This document shows positions 1 to 8,716 of a stretch of 64,000 nt of DNA, one piece after another. The position numbers and the translations under genes were made by a program. Each line of letters opens with the position of its first letter. Positions within the stretch are counted from its first letter, which is position 1. The stretch spans positions 3,720,001 to 3,784,000 of the forward strand of contig CAXXFH010000004.1 of assembly GCA_963677085.2 (NCBI GenBank). The letters are read 5' to 3'. The notes under the pieces were generated by a model that was not told where the DNA came from, made no database searches, and saw nothing but the letters and a program-made list of their open reading frames with translations. The stretch is from G963677085 sp963677085. Its GTDB lineage: Bacteria > Planctomycetota > Planctomycetia > Pirellulales > Thermoguttaceae.

Positions 1-30
1 CATGGACATCGCGTCATGCCACTTCATCAT
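1..30 (-). CDS. N-terminus of a second copy of the neighbouring multihaem protein (cut by window edge)
   Basis: Only the first ten codons are in the window, reading MMKWHDAMSM on the minus strand. This nearly matches MKWHDVMSMA, the start of the large protein that begins at 4741. The upstream DNA is also alike (about 31-105 against 4742-4810), so gene start and promoter region were duplicated together. The copies are separated by a PEP-CTERM gene and the first large protein. The inference is a tandem paralogue continuing to the left. Ten codons cannot show whether it is intact. Confidence 0.5.
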   Translation of the reverse strand, partial: MMKWHDAMSM

Positions 31-135
31 CTTCGCTCCTGCGTCTGGATACAGTACGTCGACGGTAGACGTTGGGAGATTCGCTCGTGGGTATGGTTCC
101 AATGGCTCCAGGTTCTGGCAAGCAGGCCACCAACA

Positions 136-927
136 TCAAACCAACGCCCTTCGCCGCATGCAGACCACTAATCCCAAGAGTCCTCCAAGGAGCAATACCG
201 ACGTAGAAGGCTCTGGAACAACCGTAACATTGTCGACCAAAAAGTCGCCACTACCGGAAGATCGCATGAGAAAACCGATATTCGTGACTGTAGCCACTCC
301 GGCAGAGTCGGTCGTTGTGTAGGACTTCGTCTTATTGCTGTTGGTAAGTGTGATGGTAAGGGACTGTTCTGAGGTGCCATATCCTGACCCTACGAGTTTC
401 AGATGGTTGGTCACCAGGGTTTTGCCATCGCCAAAACTACCGTTATCATCTTCGTCGGAAGTTGCGCTGGCGAGCAGGCCCGTGGGGTGCCATCCTCCGC
501 CGGAATAGTAGTTGAGTTCGTCTCCAATTATGGCAAGGGCGTCGATAGATGAGGTTCCTGAATCTGGATACACGCAAACACTGAACGATTTGAGCGAAGT
601 GTCCGTAGTCTCCAGCACGGCAAAGTCCAACTCCACGGTGAAATCAACAAGGCCATTGTCGCTAACCGTTTGCCTTAGGCGGCCGGTTTGCGTTTGGCCT
701 GACTGATGCTGTAGCCAAGCACTATAAGTTCCAGCGAGGGCGGTAGAGCCGGTTGCAGCAGACACTACGGACGCGCCCTCGTAATACCAAGAATCGAAAG
801 TTCCCGTGCCGCTGTCGTATAGCTCGAAATTGCCGTTTGTTATCAGGTCGCCCAAGGCCAGCGGCCCTGTTGCCACGATGCAGCAAATCGCAACGAGCAA
901 ATTCCCAAAGATCTTCGGAGTAGACAT
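136..927 (-). CDS. PEP-CTERM anchored secreted protein
   Basis: A 263-residue exported protein of unknown role. The start at 927 (MSTPKIFGN) is preferred over longer in-frame starts because it opens directly into a hydrophobic signal segment ending near ALG-DL and has AGAAAGG about 10 bases upstream. After cleavage the protein begins LITNGNFE, a common start of planctomycete jelly-roll/carbohydrate-binding-like PEP-CTERM proteins. The C-terminus has VPEPS, a hydrophobic helix and an RRR tail, the PEP-CTERM sorting signal used with exosortase systems. It has the same fold signature as the protein at 33054-33833. No enzymatic motif is visible; a surface or matrix protein is likely. No exosortase gene is in the window. 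Confidence 0.85.
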   Translation of the reverse strand: MSTPKIFGNLLVAICCIVATGPLALGDLITNGNFELYDSGTGTFDSWYYEGASVVSAATGSTALAGTYSAWLQHQSGQTQTGRLRQTVSDNGLVDFTVELDFAVLETTDTSLKSFSVCVYPDSGTSSIDALAIIGDELNYYSGGGWHPTGLLASATSDEDDNGSFGDGKTLVTNHLKLVGSGYGTSEQSLTITLTNSNKTKSYTTTDSAGVATVTNIGFLMRSSGSGDFLVDNVTVVPEPSTSVLLLGGLLGLVVCMRRRALV

Positions 928-1327
928 AGTAACAAGCCTTTCTGGTCGTTGAATGGGAACGCAGTGTTTCCCTGTTGTGTGGGAAACGTTACCGGGGATG
1001 TCGGTTCTGATGTAGTAGCCACTAGTGGGCCTGGCAGTAATTGCCGATTTCACGTCGCTGTCTGTAAGGTGGAATCTCTGCCGACGATTCTTCCCGCTTC
1101 TGGGAGATTGGTCGCTGGCGGACCAAGCGACTGTCAGACTTGCTTCCGAGGGTGGATCACGAGGTGAACAACAGCACAATTGATTGGATTGCATCTTCGT
1201 ATTGCCCTCCCTTTTTGGTTTCACCGCCGCCGTTACACGCCAAGGGGCTCTACCCCTTGCTCCCAGTTTCCGTCTCACTGCTAACCGTTTGGGCGAACGT
1301 ACTGGTACTGACAATGCCTGCCTGATC
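928..1327. other. Gene-free stretch upstream of a PEP-CTERM gene
   Basis: This 400-base gap lies between two minus-strand genes. It holds a small inverted repeat (CAAGGGG, 5-base loop, CCCCTTG at 1241-1259) without a clear T-tract, and presumably the promoter of the 136-927 gene. An open frame runs through it, but its composition and lack of a ribosome site argue against coding. Nothing else is recognised. Confidence 0.4.
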
Positions 1328-4300
1328 TCACTGCCCACGAACGTTCATGCGAATCGCATACAGCCCCTTGCGCGCCGTAATGAATAGCGTTTGCCGATCC
1401 GTGCCACCGAAGCAAACGTTGGATGGCGCTTCCGGAACGTCGATCGTCGTGATTTTCTCGCCTTCCGGGCTGTAGACATGGACCACGTTGCGAGCCAAGT
1501 ATACGTTGCCTCGTTCGTCGACTGTCATGCCGTCTGCTCCGATCGGCGCAAACACTCTGCGGTCAGCAAGCGAGCCATCATTATGAATGCGATAGACGTA
1601 CGTCTTGCCGGCACCTGTGTCGGCAACATACAACCGTTTGCCATCCGCGGTGCCAACGACGCCGTTAGGCATGAGCACGTCGGCGGCCACGCGGACCAGT
1701 GACACGTGTTCTTTTTGTGCTGGCGGCAGGTAATAAACATGGAACCCGTCTTGTTCTAACTTGCCTTGGTCGTCATGTTGCGGGTTCGTCCAATGAACAT
1801 TACCGTCAGCGTCGAGCGACATTCGGCCATATCGCGGGTCTGTGAAGTACATGCCACCCTTGGGGTCGACCCACAGGTCGTTCGGACTATTGAGCTTCTT
1901 GCCTTGATAGCCGTCGGCCAGTACGGTCACCTTGCCGTCGGGCGAGATGGAGGTTACCTGCCGACCAATGCCCTCACAGGACAGCAGGTTTCCGCCGTGG
2001 TAAAAAAAGAGCCCGTTGGCACCGCCCGTGTTGTCGCGGAACGTCGTTAACCTACCGTTCACCGACCACTTGTGGATACGGTTATTGGGGATGTCGGTGA
2101 AATAGAGGTCTCCCTGTGCATTGCTGGCGGGTCCCTCCGTGAAACCAAACCCTCCCGCAAGTTGTTCGACTTGGGCCGAGGGAGCAACCAGTTTCTCAAC
2201 GGTCGCAGTGGCGGCCGGCGGCCGATACCACAGTGAACGCCAGTAGGTCCGGTCCGTTTCATACACGTCGATAGGGTCGTTGGATAAATCGAAGCTCTCG
2301 GGCAGAACGCCGAAACGCTTCATCCAGCGAACATAGTGTTCGTTGGGACGCCAGCCCGGCATGTCGTATCGCCCGAGCTTTTCCTGCCGCTCCTTGGCCG
2401 CCTGGATGGCTCGAAGGATGGCTTGGTAATGGTGATCTTTGGTGTCACGGAAGACTACCGACTGGCCGTACTCGTCCTTACACCACCCGTATCCTCCCGC
2501 TTCTTTGGCCAAGGGTGCCAGGAGGATCATCGATTTTTCCGGATGCGACAGGTTGTACAAGTTCCAGCAGTGCTTGGGTAAGTTCACCCTTCCTTTCCGC
2601 ACACGCCGCCCGATGGAGGCTTCCGAGTCATGACACCAGAGGCAGCGGTCATAAATGATCCGATCCAACGGCTTGCCGATCTCAACCCGGGCATTGTTCA
2701 TCAGCACGCCGGCAACCGCGTTTTCCGGATGGTTGTACACCGCGTACGTTCCAGTGAAGTAAGCGCTTGCCTCGACCCACAAACGTACGGTGTCGTATTC
2801 CTGCTTGGTAAGCGTCGCGTTGTGATGGCTGCCATCGATCTTCTGCATCAAGGGGCTGGCTCCGGTGCCGAAACCGTAAGGCCGGTGGTCCCTGAATTCG
2901 GTGTTGTAGCGACCAAACATGTCGCGGATCTGCTTGTAGGCAAACAGCGAATAATAACTTTGCGTAAACCATTCGTTACGATCGCCCGTGAGCACGACAC
3001 GTCCCGACGGCTCCTCTGCGTTATGGCAAACGACACAGTGTTTGTCCCAGATCGGTTGGATGTCGCGCGGGTAGTCAAACACCTCGGGCACACCTAAAAC
3101 TGGTTCGATCTGACTTGGAGGACGTTTCAAGGCCAGCAGTGTGGCACGGCCTACCGAACCGGCGGTTGACGTACGGGCTTCGTGACACCCTACGCATCCT
3201 TGCGTTTCGCCAGGCATCACCATCGTATAGCTTTGCATCCGCTTGACGGCCAGTCCCTTTTCGTCGAGCGCCACGAAATAGAGCCCTCGAAGCGCAGGAG
3301 CTTTGAAGGAGGCTGACCCATCGGGTTCCACCGGCACGGTACCAAGAACTCGGCGCAGCGTATGCGTGCCATCCATGCTGATGGTTCCCGGTAGAGAATA
3401 GTAGCTGATCGGTTTCGGGAGGTCCTCAAGTATCAGAAGCTCTTTGATCGTGCCGGGTTTGATTCCCGCCATTTCCATGTTGCGCCCATGGTAAACGTCG
3501 GCCAGGATGAACTGTCCGGTGGTCTTCCGGCGGTCGATGCGGGGACGAATCACCGGTTCGCGCGGCCGTGGACGAATTACCCGAGGATCATGAACCATCT
3601 TCTTCGCTTGGAAAAACTCCTGGAGGTTTCCGTTTCCATCCAAGACCAAAAGCTTTTTGTCTTCCGCAACGAGAAAACAATCTTCGGACAACGGGTATGG
3701 ATCTCGAAATCCTACACGTCCGCCACCGTACCACGGCATATTCGTAGGCCAGAAGTGATGGTAGCGCAAATTCCTCTTGGGACTTATTTGCCTAACGGCA
3801 GAGGGTTCGTCCGGGCCGGCCTTCAGGTCAACAATCATCACTTTTCCGGCATTTTCACGATTGCCGGATGGTGCCGTATAGACCGACACGACTTTGCCGG
3901 GCGCCCCTGGGATCGGCAGAGCGTCGCACTCGGAAAAAACCAGATCGGGCGGCCGTACGGTGCCGCCAAAGAGAACCATTTGTCCTGTGCCATCGGGGTT
4001 CATGACCCATAAGTCGCGATACGATGCGATTGCGGCGTCTACGTATTCCCATCGCGTGTAGATAATTCGACCGTCTGGCAGCACGGCGGGCCGGTCGTCG
4101 CGAACATTGTTCGCGGAAAGGCAAAGCATGTTGCTCCCGTCTGCGTCCATCCGATAGAGGATCGCTGCTTCGCTGTTGTAGCAGGGGATGAACCGCTTGC
4201 CTCGACTGGAAACGAAAACGATCCCGCCGTCGGGTAAGTAGGCCGGATCCATATCGTCCCACTCTCCAAAAGTCAGTTGTTTTAACTCACTTCCATCGGT

Positions 4301-4741
4301 GTTGATTTCGTAGAGGTTGTAGTGTTTTGTCCCGCTCTTACGGTAAGCGAAAAGAATTTTTCCACCATCGTAATGTACGCGCGGATCACGGATGTTACCC
4401 TTGGCGTCATCAAGCAGTATGGTGACCTTCTTCGTGCGCAGATTGAGCTTACAGAGTTGGGAACCGTCGGGAGGATGAAGGAACCTATTCGGATTGTCCG
4501 ACCATCCTCCGAAGTTGGCGTAGTAGTGGCCGTCTGAATACAACGGACGGACAACAAAGACGATCTCCTCCGCGCCATCCATTAGCGCAAGAGCCTTCTC
4601 CACCAACTCCAGTTCGTGAGTCGGCGCGATTGGCGTTGACCGGGGTTTTTCAGTCTCTTCGGACCATGCTGGCCTGCCCAGGACGACAGTAATCCACACG
4701 AGCCATGTCGAAGCCATCGACATCACGTCATGCCACTTCAT
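1328..4741 (-). CDS. Secreted three-haem protein: beta-propeller, HZS-alpha-like domain and SMP-30/gluconolactonase fusion
   Basis: An 1137-residue exported protein. The start at 4741 (MKWHDV) opens a signal peptide cut near PAWS-EE; a longer frame exists upstream but only adds non-signal residues. Residues about 45-350 contain TolB/PD40-like propeller repeats (DGSELKQLTF, LPDGGIVFVSSR). Residues about 465-520 match the hydrazine-synthase alpha middle-domain pattern (VPVEPDGSASF, then MPGETQGCVGCH). Three CxxCH haem sites are visible: CVGCH at 516-520, CVVCH at 569-573 and CLWCH at 700-704. From about 853 to the end an SMP-30/gluconolactonase propeller begins (FTEGP with the metal-ligand Glu near 869, and NSPNDLWVD). 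The likely role is periplasmic oxidation or lactone hydrolysis of a carbohydrate-like substrate with electron transfer. Relatives with this middle domain occur widely in planctomycetes without anammox. It is divergent from the regulator at 5058. Confidence 0.85.
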   Translation of the reverse strand: MKWHDVMSMASTWLVWITVVLGRPAWSEETEKPRSTPIAPTHELELVEKALALMDGAEEIVFVVRPLYSDGHYYANFGGWSDNPNRFLHPPDGSQLCKLNLRTKKVTILLDDAKGNIRDPRVHYDGGKILFAYRKSGTKHYNLYEINTDGSELKQLTFGEWDDMDPAYLPDGGIVFVSSRGKRFIPCYNSEAAILYRMDADGSNMLCLSANNVRDDRPAVLPDGRIIYTRWEYVDAAIASYRDLWVMNPDGTGQMVLFGGTVRPPDLVFSECDALPIPGAPGKVVSVYTAPSGNRENAGKVMIVDLKAGPDEPSAVRQISPKRNLRYHHFWPTNMPWYGGGRVGFRDPYPLSEDCFLVAEDKKLLVLDGNGNLQEFFQAKKMVHDPRVIRPRPREPVIRPRIDRRKTTGQFILADVYHGRNMEMAGIKPGTIKELLILEDLPKPISYYSLPGTISMDGTHTLRRVLGTVPVEPDGSASFKAPALRGLYFVALDEKGLAVKRMQSYTMVMPGETQGCVGCHEARTSTAGSVGRATLLALKRPPSQIEPVLGVPEVFDYPRDIQPIWDKHCVVCHNAEEPSGRVVLTGDRNEWFTQSYYSLFAYKQIRDMFGRYNTEFRDHRPYGFGTGASPLMQKIDGSHHNATLTKQEYDTVRLWVEASAYFTGTYAVYNHPENAVAGVLMNNARVEIGKPLDRIIYDRCLWCHDSEASIGRRVRKGRVNLPKHCWNLYNLSHPEKSMILLAPLAKEAGGYGWCKDEYGQSVVFRDTKDHHYQAILRAIQAAKERQEKLGRYDMPGWRPNEHYVRWMKRFGVLPESFDLSNDPIDVYETDRTYWRSLWYRPPAATATVEKLVAPSAQVEQLAGGFGFTEGPASNAQGDLYFTDIPNNRIHKWSVNGRLTTFRDNTGGANGLFFYHGGNLLSCEGIGRQVTSISPDGKVTVLADGYQGKKLNSPNDLWVDPKGGMYFTDPRYGRMSLDADGNVHWTNPQHDDQGKLEQDGFHVYYLPPAQKEHVSLVRVAADVLMPNGVVGTADGKRLYVADTGAGKTYVYRIHNDGSLADRRVFAPIGADGMTVDERGNVYLARNVVHVYSPEGEKITTIDVPEAPSNVCFGGTDRQTLFITARKGLYAIRMNVRGQ

Positions 4742-5057
4742 ATTTAGTGCTCCTACGTCCGCACTCGTACGTTGACGGCAGACGTTTGGGGTATTGGATC
4801 GTGGTATGCTAACCAAGTGGAAATCGGTCTCGGGTTTCGCGGCCAAGCCCCAAAAAACGCATTGCATGCGAGTCCAAGTATTCGCTTGCGTGTGGGGCTA
4901 CCTTTGAATTACCATAATCCGTGAAGCAGCGCGAAACTAGGCTTTTTTTGCGCAATCTGCGCCCGTTTTGCGATCTAATCCCCAAGGGGTGTATGGGGGC
5001 GAATCGGGGACACGGTTTTTTCGGATCGAGATTGTTTTTCAACCCAGGAATGGCACA
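4742..5057. promoter_or_regulatory. Divergent promoter region with TTTTGCG direct repeats
   Basis: This 316-base space separates the multihaem gene (minus) from the XylR-type regulator (plus). Two identical TTTTGCG direct repeats begin at 4946 and 4966, 20 bases apart, each followed by an ATCT-type stretch (TTTTGCGcaATCT and TTTTGCGATCT). Tandem direct half-sites about two helical turns apart are typical operators of AraC-family regulators. Inference: this is the operator for the adjacent regulator. The half next to 4742 is duplicated near the left edge of the window. Confidence 0.45.
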
Positions 5058-6254
5058 ATGGCCTCCAAGGCCCCGACTACCACGCGGCGGCACGTGGCCC
5101 TGATTTATCCGTTGATATTGCCGTGGATAACCTCGTTTGTTCGCGGCGTCATGGATTATGCAGAGCAGCACGGCGGATGGTCCGTGACGACGAGCCCCCC
5201 CCCGATAATTGGTGCCGGCGAGAAACCACTTCGGCTCAACGACCTTCGGGGATGGCCGGGCGACGGCGTGATCGCCTCGATTCTCAATCAGGCAGACATT
5301 CGCGCCGCCCGCCGGCTGGGCATCCCCGTGCTAAGCATGGCCTCCACGCTGTGCGATACGGGACTCCCGCGAGTCCGACCTGATCATTACACCATGGGAC
5401 GCCTGGCGGCCGAACATCTCTTGGAACGCGGACTGCAACGGCTCGCCTATTACGGACTCCAGGGGTTTTGGTTTTCCGGAGAACGTTGCCGTGGCTTCGT
5501 CGAATGCGCTGAGCAAGCAGGCGCAACCTGCGACGTACTGGAGGTGCCCTGGCAAACGGGGGCTTCGACCAATTGGCAGAAACGAACCGGCTTGCTCGTC
5601 CGTTGGCTGAAACAACTCCGTCCGCCGGTTGGGCTGTTAGCGGTTCAGGACTATCGCGCCCGTGCAGTAATCGAAGAATGCGAGCGATTGGGGCTCTGTA
5701 TCCCGCACGACGTGGCTGTGATCGGCATGGAGGATAACCCTACGCTTTGCGAATTCTGTCGACCAACGCTGAGCAGCGTTGCTAGGGACTCTTGGCGCCA
5801 GGGTTATGAAGCCGCGGCGACGTTGGATCGCCTTATGGACGGCCTGCCGGCGCCAACCGACGTGGCAATCCCACCCGCCGGTATTGTCGCCCGGCAATCG
5901 ACCGACACGATTTCCGTAGAAGATCCCCATCTGGCTGATGCCCTGCACTTCATCCACGACCATCTGGATGAACCTTTTGGGATTGATCGGGTCGTACGAG
6001 CCACGTCGATTTCGCGAAGACAGCTAGAAATGCGATTCCGCCGTCTGCTGGGTTGTACTCCACACGACTATCTCAGTCGAAAGCGAGTTGAGCAGGTCAA
6101 GCAGTTGCTTGCCGCCCCTGGTAAGATCAAACTCCACAAGCTGGCCATGGCTTGCGGGTTTCCCGACGCGAAACGTATGCGCCTGGTATTCAAGCGAGTA
6201 ACCGGCATGACGCCGATCAAATACCGCCAAACCGAACGGGCCAAAAACGCTTAA
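5058..6254 (+). CDS. XylR-type AraC family regulator with LacI-like sensor domain
   Basis: A 398-residue transcription regulator. The start at 5058 (MASKAPTT) has AGGA 8-11 bases upstream and gives the family length; a longer frame upstream adds an unlikely leader. Residues 10-280 form a periplasmic-binding-protein-like ligand sensor (HVALIYPLILPWITSFVRGVMDYAE, split here as HVALIYPLIL and RGVMDYAE), with the typical later segment VAVIGMEDNPTLCEF. Residues about 295-395 form the AraC DNA-binding domain (ISRRQLEMRFRRLLG and PHDYLSRKRVEQVKQLL). The family senses sugars such as xylose and activates adjacent catabolic genes. The divergent multihaem gene is the obvious target. A second hairpin-type sequence overlaps the stop codon. 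Paralogues lie at 31573 and 34207. Confidence 0.9.
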   Translation: MASKAPTTTRRHVALIYPLILPWITSFVRGVMDYAEQHGGWSVTTSPPPIIGAGEKPLRLNDLRGWPGDGVIASILNQADIRAARRLGIPVLSMASTLCDTGLPRVRPDHYTMGRLAAEHLLERGLQRLAYYGLQGFWFSGERCRGFVECAEQAGATCDVLEVPWQTGASTNWQKRTGLLVRWLKQLRPPVGLLAVQDYRARAVIEECERLGLCIPHDVAVIGMEDNPTLCEFCRPTLSSVARDSWRQGYEAAATLDRLMDGLPAPTDVAIPPAGIVARQSTDTISVEDPHLADALHFIHDHLDEPFGIDRVVRATSISRRQLEMRFRRLLGCTPHDYLSRKRVEQVKQLLAAPGKIKLHKLAMACGFPDAKRMRLVFKRVTGMTPIKYRQTERAKNA

Positions 6255-6264
6255 GGTTTTGGCC
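6239..6264 (+). terminator. Possible hairpin at the end of the regulator gene
   Basis: GGCCAAAA and TTTTGGCC form a perfect 8-base stem with a 10-base loop. The hairpin spans the TAA stop of the regulator. No clean T-tract follows, so intrinsic termination is uncertain. Confidence 0.3.
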
Positions 6265-6551
6265 ATTGGCCTGAAGCGGGCCTTTCCGTTTTTGCCCTTC
6301 TGATAACTGGAATTCACCCAGCAAACCTTGCTTACGGATAATGGCGAGATTATAAACGGTGAAAGTGGTTGTCGGTTTGTTTTAAATAAGCAGTCGTATT
6401 TTCCTCACAAGGCTAGGGGGCCGGTTGTTCGACAACCGCAAGGCCGGTTTTCTGGGCTTTTGTTGGCTTCTTGTGTCAAAAAGAGGTGATCGGAAAGGGC
6501 TTGTATAACGACTTACGGCAAGCGGCTTCGATTTGTGTCGACGCCGGAGAG

Positions 6552-6596
6552 CGACTTTTCATCCGTAGGTCTTGGGTTCAAGCCCCAACAGCCTCA
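6552..6596 (+). pseudogene. 3' part of a tRNA-Lys-like gene (tRNA fragment)
   Basis: The stretch from the anticodon loop onward looks like the 3' half of a tRNA: anticodon-loop remnant CTTTTC, variable region GTAGGTC, a perfect T-arm (TTGGG stem 6572-6576, TTCAAGC loop, CCCAA stem 6584-6588), a 3' acceptor strand CAGCCTC and discriminator A at 6596. The sequence resembles bacterial tRNA-Lys(UUU). The 5' half cannot be found upstream: there is no D-arm, no complement of CAGCCTC in place, and the anticodon stem does not pair. It is therefore a truncated tRNA or an attachment-site-like remnant, not a working gene. No integrase is nearby. Confidence 0.55.
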
Positions 6597-6634
6597 CTTG
6601 GTAAGCTTCGGACACGAGCGGCCAAATCGACGCA

Positions 6635-6660
6635 AACCCCTTCTCCGCAAGGGGTTTTTT
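6635..6660 (+). terminator. Rho-independent terminator after the tRNA fragment
   Basis: AACCCCTT, loop CTCCGC and AAGGGGTT form a perfect 8-base stem followed directly by TTTT. It lies 39 bases past the tRNA fragment, as expected for the terminator of the original tRNA transcript. Confidence 0.7.
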
Positions 6661-6968
6661 CGTTTCTTGATTCGTGGGCCACGCACCCCTTCTTCGGTCA
6701 GGTACGGTCGATTTGGGACATGAAAAGGCACCAGGTATTGCAGGCCCTGCGGCAAACCAGACCGCATTCTTGGACAAGGGGCTAAGCTCGGTTGCCCAGT
6801 CTCGCGCTCGCTTGGTTGCCTTTTCCAGAGACGCGGCAACAGATTGCGGAAGCGCCTTATCTGATTTGGTTTGACCGCAACCGAATAGGGGGCACCGACT
6901 TGTGGACAGCCCGCTCGCGTTGGTCGCTAACACGCGCGCACCGTGTGCGGAAGTTGCATCGTAAGACT

Positions 6969-7072
6969 TATTGCGTCCTGCATTGCTTGTGGAACGAGGG
7001 CGACCAACGGGAGCCCGGTTTTCCGGGCCGGAACGCAATGAAGTGTTCGACAATCAAACCAGGAGCCAATAA
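6969..7072 (-). repeat. Dispersed repeat A, copy 1
   Basis: About 100 bases that recur at 35380-35478 and 45653-45755. In gene-sense orientation the element begins TTATTGG, carries GTGGAAC-type and GTTCCAC-type arms, and has a core reading CGGGCTCCCGTTGGTCGCC. This copy carries an extra GGCCCGGAAAA-type insertion before the core. It follows the stop of the FecR-like gene by about 55 bases, in the same orientation as that gene. Confidence 0.8.
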
Positions 7073-7126
7073 CCCCGACGGTTCGGCTCGACCGAGAAAC
7101 CTCAGCCAGAGTTCTACGGCGCTGGT

Positions 7127-8716
7127 CTATGGCGCCGGCTCGGGCGATGGCGGCGATGCGTTCATGCCGCTGGCATAGACCTCGGCGCGGAAGGCCATGG
7201 GGGAATCGCCGGCGGTGGAACCGGGGGCACCGTTTCGGACGTCGAATTCCAGCATGTTTTCGCCCTCGACCATTCCCTGGCGGATAACCAGTGGCTGAAA
7301 CGCACGAAAACCGTCCGAAGCCCACCACATCTCGGGCAACGACTCGACCGGCTTGCCGTTGATGCGAACCGCCACGATCTGGTTGTCGGCCAACACGCGG
7401 CACGGCAGCCGCAAGGTCGAGAGGTCGACGTCCTTCAACTCGAACTGCGTGCCGAATGTGTAGATCGCTCCTTCGGGACATCGCCCTTCGTTCGGATCGA
7501 TCGAAATCCATTGGGACCTGGCGGGGTTGTTTTCGCCATAAGAACCGGCTCCGATCACTACGAAAGCAGCCGTTGGGGTGAAGTTGGGATGATTCTGTGC
7601 GGCCACGATCTTCCAACGGGGATCAGGATCTCCTTCCACCAACCCCTTGCCTGTGTTTGCCAATTCCCATTGCTGCCAGCGCGGTACTTCGCCGGGAAAA
7701 ACCTCGCGATTCGCCACCAGCGATTGCACCTCGCGACTGACGGGATTTACACGCATGGCCTGTCCGGCAACATACTGAATCGACCGAATAGGCTGCCCGT
7801 TAGCATCGCGGATGCGTGCCTCGACCGTTCCCGCAAGGACATGAAGCGAGGTAGTCGTGTCGGCCTCGACCGATGCGCCATATTCCGTGCCAAGATCGAC
7901 GATTTCGGCCAGCGGTGTGTGAACCGTAAACCCAACCGCCTCCGGCGGCACCATGGCCCGAAGTGTTCCCTGCGCCAAGGTAGCGGCCCCGGCAGCATCG
8001 ACGGTGAAGTTGGCCGGCCCCTCGATCACCACTCGGGCACCGCCCTGGAACGTGACTTCCAACAGGCCCTTCTTCAACTCCAGGCGTTGACCGGCACGGA
8101 GATAGTCTCGATTGTAAAACTTAACCGAAGGCTCATTGCCTTCGACTTCGTATTTGCCGGTAATTTGGGCCACGATCTTGTTGTCTGGCGACGATGCCGC
8201 CTGCTCGGCCACGTGTTGCTTATCCGAAACCACCAGCGCGAGATAACCAATGCCGCACCACAGCAGCAGCGTCAGCGCCAGGCTGAGCACCGAGAAACGA
8301 AACGGATGGGCACGCCAATCGAGCCATGCGGCAACGCCTCTTGTTTCTTTCGAGATGTCCTTTTCGTCCGCATCGACCCGAACGGTGCGCTCGTCGTCTT
8401 CGCCGAACAACTCGTCGTGGAGTTCTTCATCGCGTGGCACGGTGCATCGGTGGCGCCAGTGCAGTTCGGCATGCATATCGAGGATGTCGACATACAACCG
8501 CTGGCCCTCGGGATTGTCGCGCAGGAGAACTTCCAAACGTTCTCGTTGCGGGGAAGTCAACTCGCCGTTGACCGACGCATTGGCCAAATCCCAAAGCTCG
8601 TCTTTCGGCGAACGATAGATCCGTCTCGTCGAGGCGGTCTCCGCACTTAGCTCCGGGTTCGCGTCTGCGTCGAACGAACGGCCTCGCCACGGGTTTTCTG
8701 GCGGCTTCTTAGCCAT
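7127..8716 (-). CDS. FecR-like membrane protein, probable regulator of the upstream ECF sigma factor
   Basis: A 529-residue protein. Residues 1-135 are a cytoplasmic anti-sigma-like segment (LWDLANASVNGELTSPQ, typical of planctomycete FecR proteins). Residues about 140-163 are one membrane helix, and residues about 205-300 are the FecR domain (ARVVIEGPANFTV and IVDLGTEYGASVE). The C-terminal 230 residues look like an extracytoplasmic beta-rich domain. It overlaps the sigma-factor gene by eight bases, so the pair is translationally coupled. The inferred role is to hold and release the sigma factor in response to an envelope signal. The AUG at 8716 lies inside the end of the sigma gene. Confidence 0.85.
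   Translation of the reverse strand: MAKKPPENPWRGRSFDADANPELSAETASTRRIYRSPKDELWDLANASVNGELTSPQRERLEVLLRDNPEGQRLYVDILDMHAELHWRHRCTVPRDEELHDELFGEDDERTVRVDADEKDISKETRGVAAWLDWRAHPFRFSVLSLALTLLLWCGIGYLALVVSDKQHVAEQAASSPDNKIVAQITGKYEVEGNEPSVKFYNRDYLRAGQRLELKKGLLEVTFQGGARVVIEGPANFTVDAAGAATLAQGTLRAMVPPEAVGFTVHTPLAEIVDLGTEYGASVEADTTTSLHVLAGTVEARIRDANGQPIRSIQYVAGQAMRVNPVSREVQSLVANREVFPGEVPRWQQWELANTGKGLVEGDPDPRWKIVAAQNHPNFTPTAAFVVIGAGSYGENNPARSQWISIDPNEGRCPEGAIYTFGTQFELKDVDLSTLRLPCRVLADNQIVAVRINGKPVESLPEMWWASDGFRAFQPLVIRQGMVEGENMLEFDVRNGAPGSTAGDSPMAFRAEVYASGMNASPPSPEPAP

Noticed and set aside
1328..4741. Hydrazine synthase and anammox metabolism
   Set aside because: Only the middle domain is hydrazine-synthase-alpha-like; there is no beta/gamma subunit or other anammox gene, and the rest is propeller plus gluconolactonase.
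4742..4867. 42-residue N-terminal extension of the multihaem protein
   Set aside because: The signal peptide starts at MKWHDV, and the edge paralogue begins at the same residues.
6559..7053. 164-residue minus-strand reading frame
   Set aside because: It runs through the tRNA fragment (its end LLGLEPKTYG is a typical antisense tRNA-Lys translation), the terminator and repeat A. No ribosome site and no family features.
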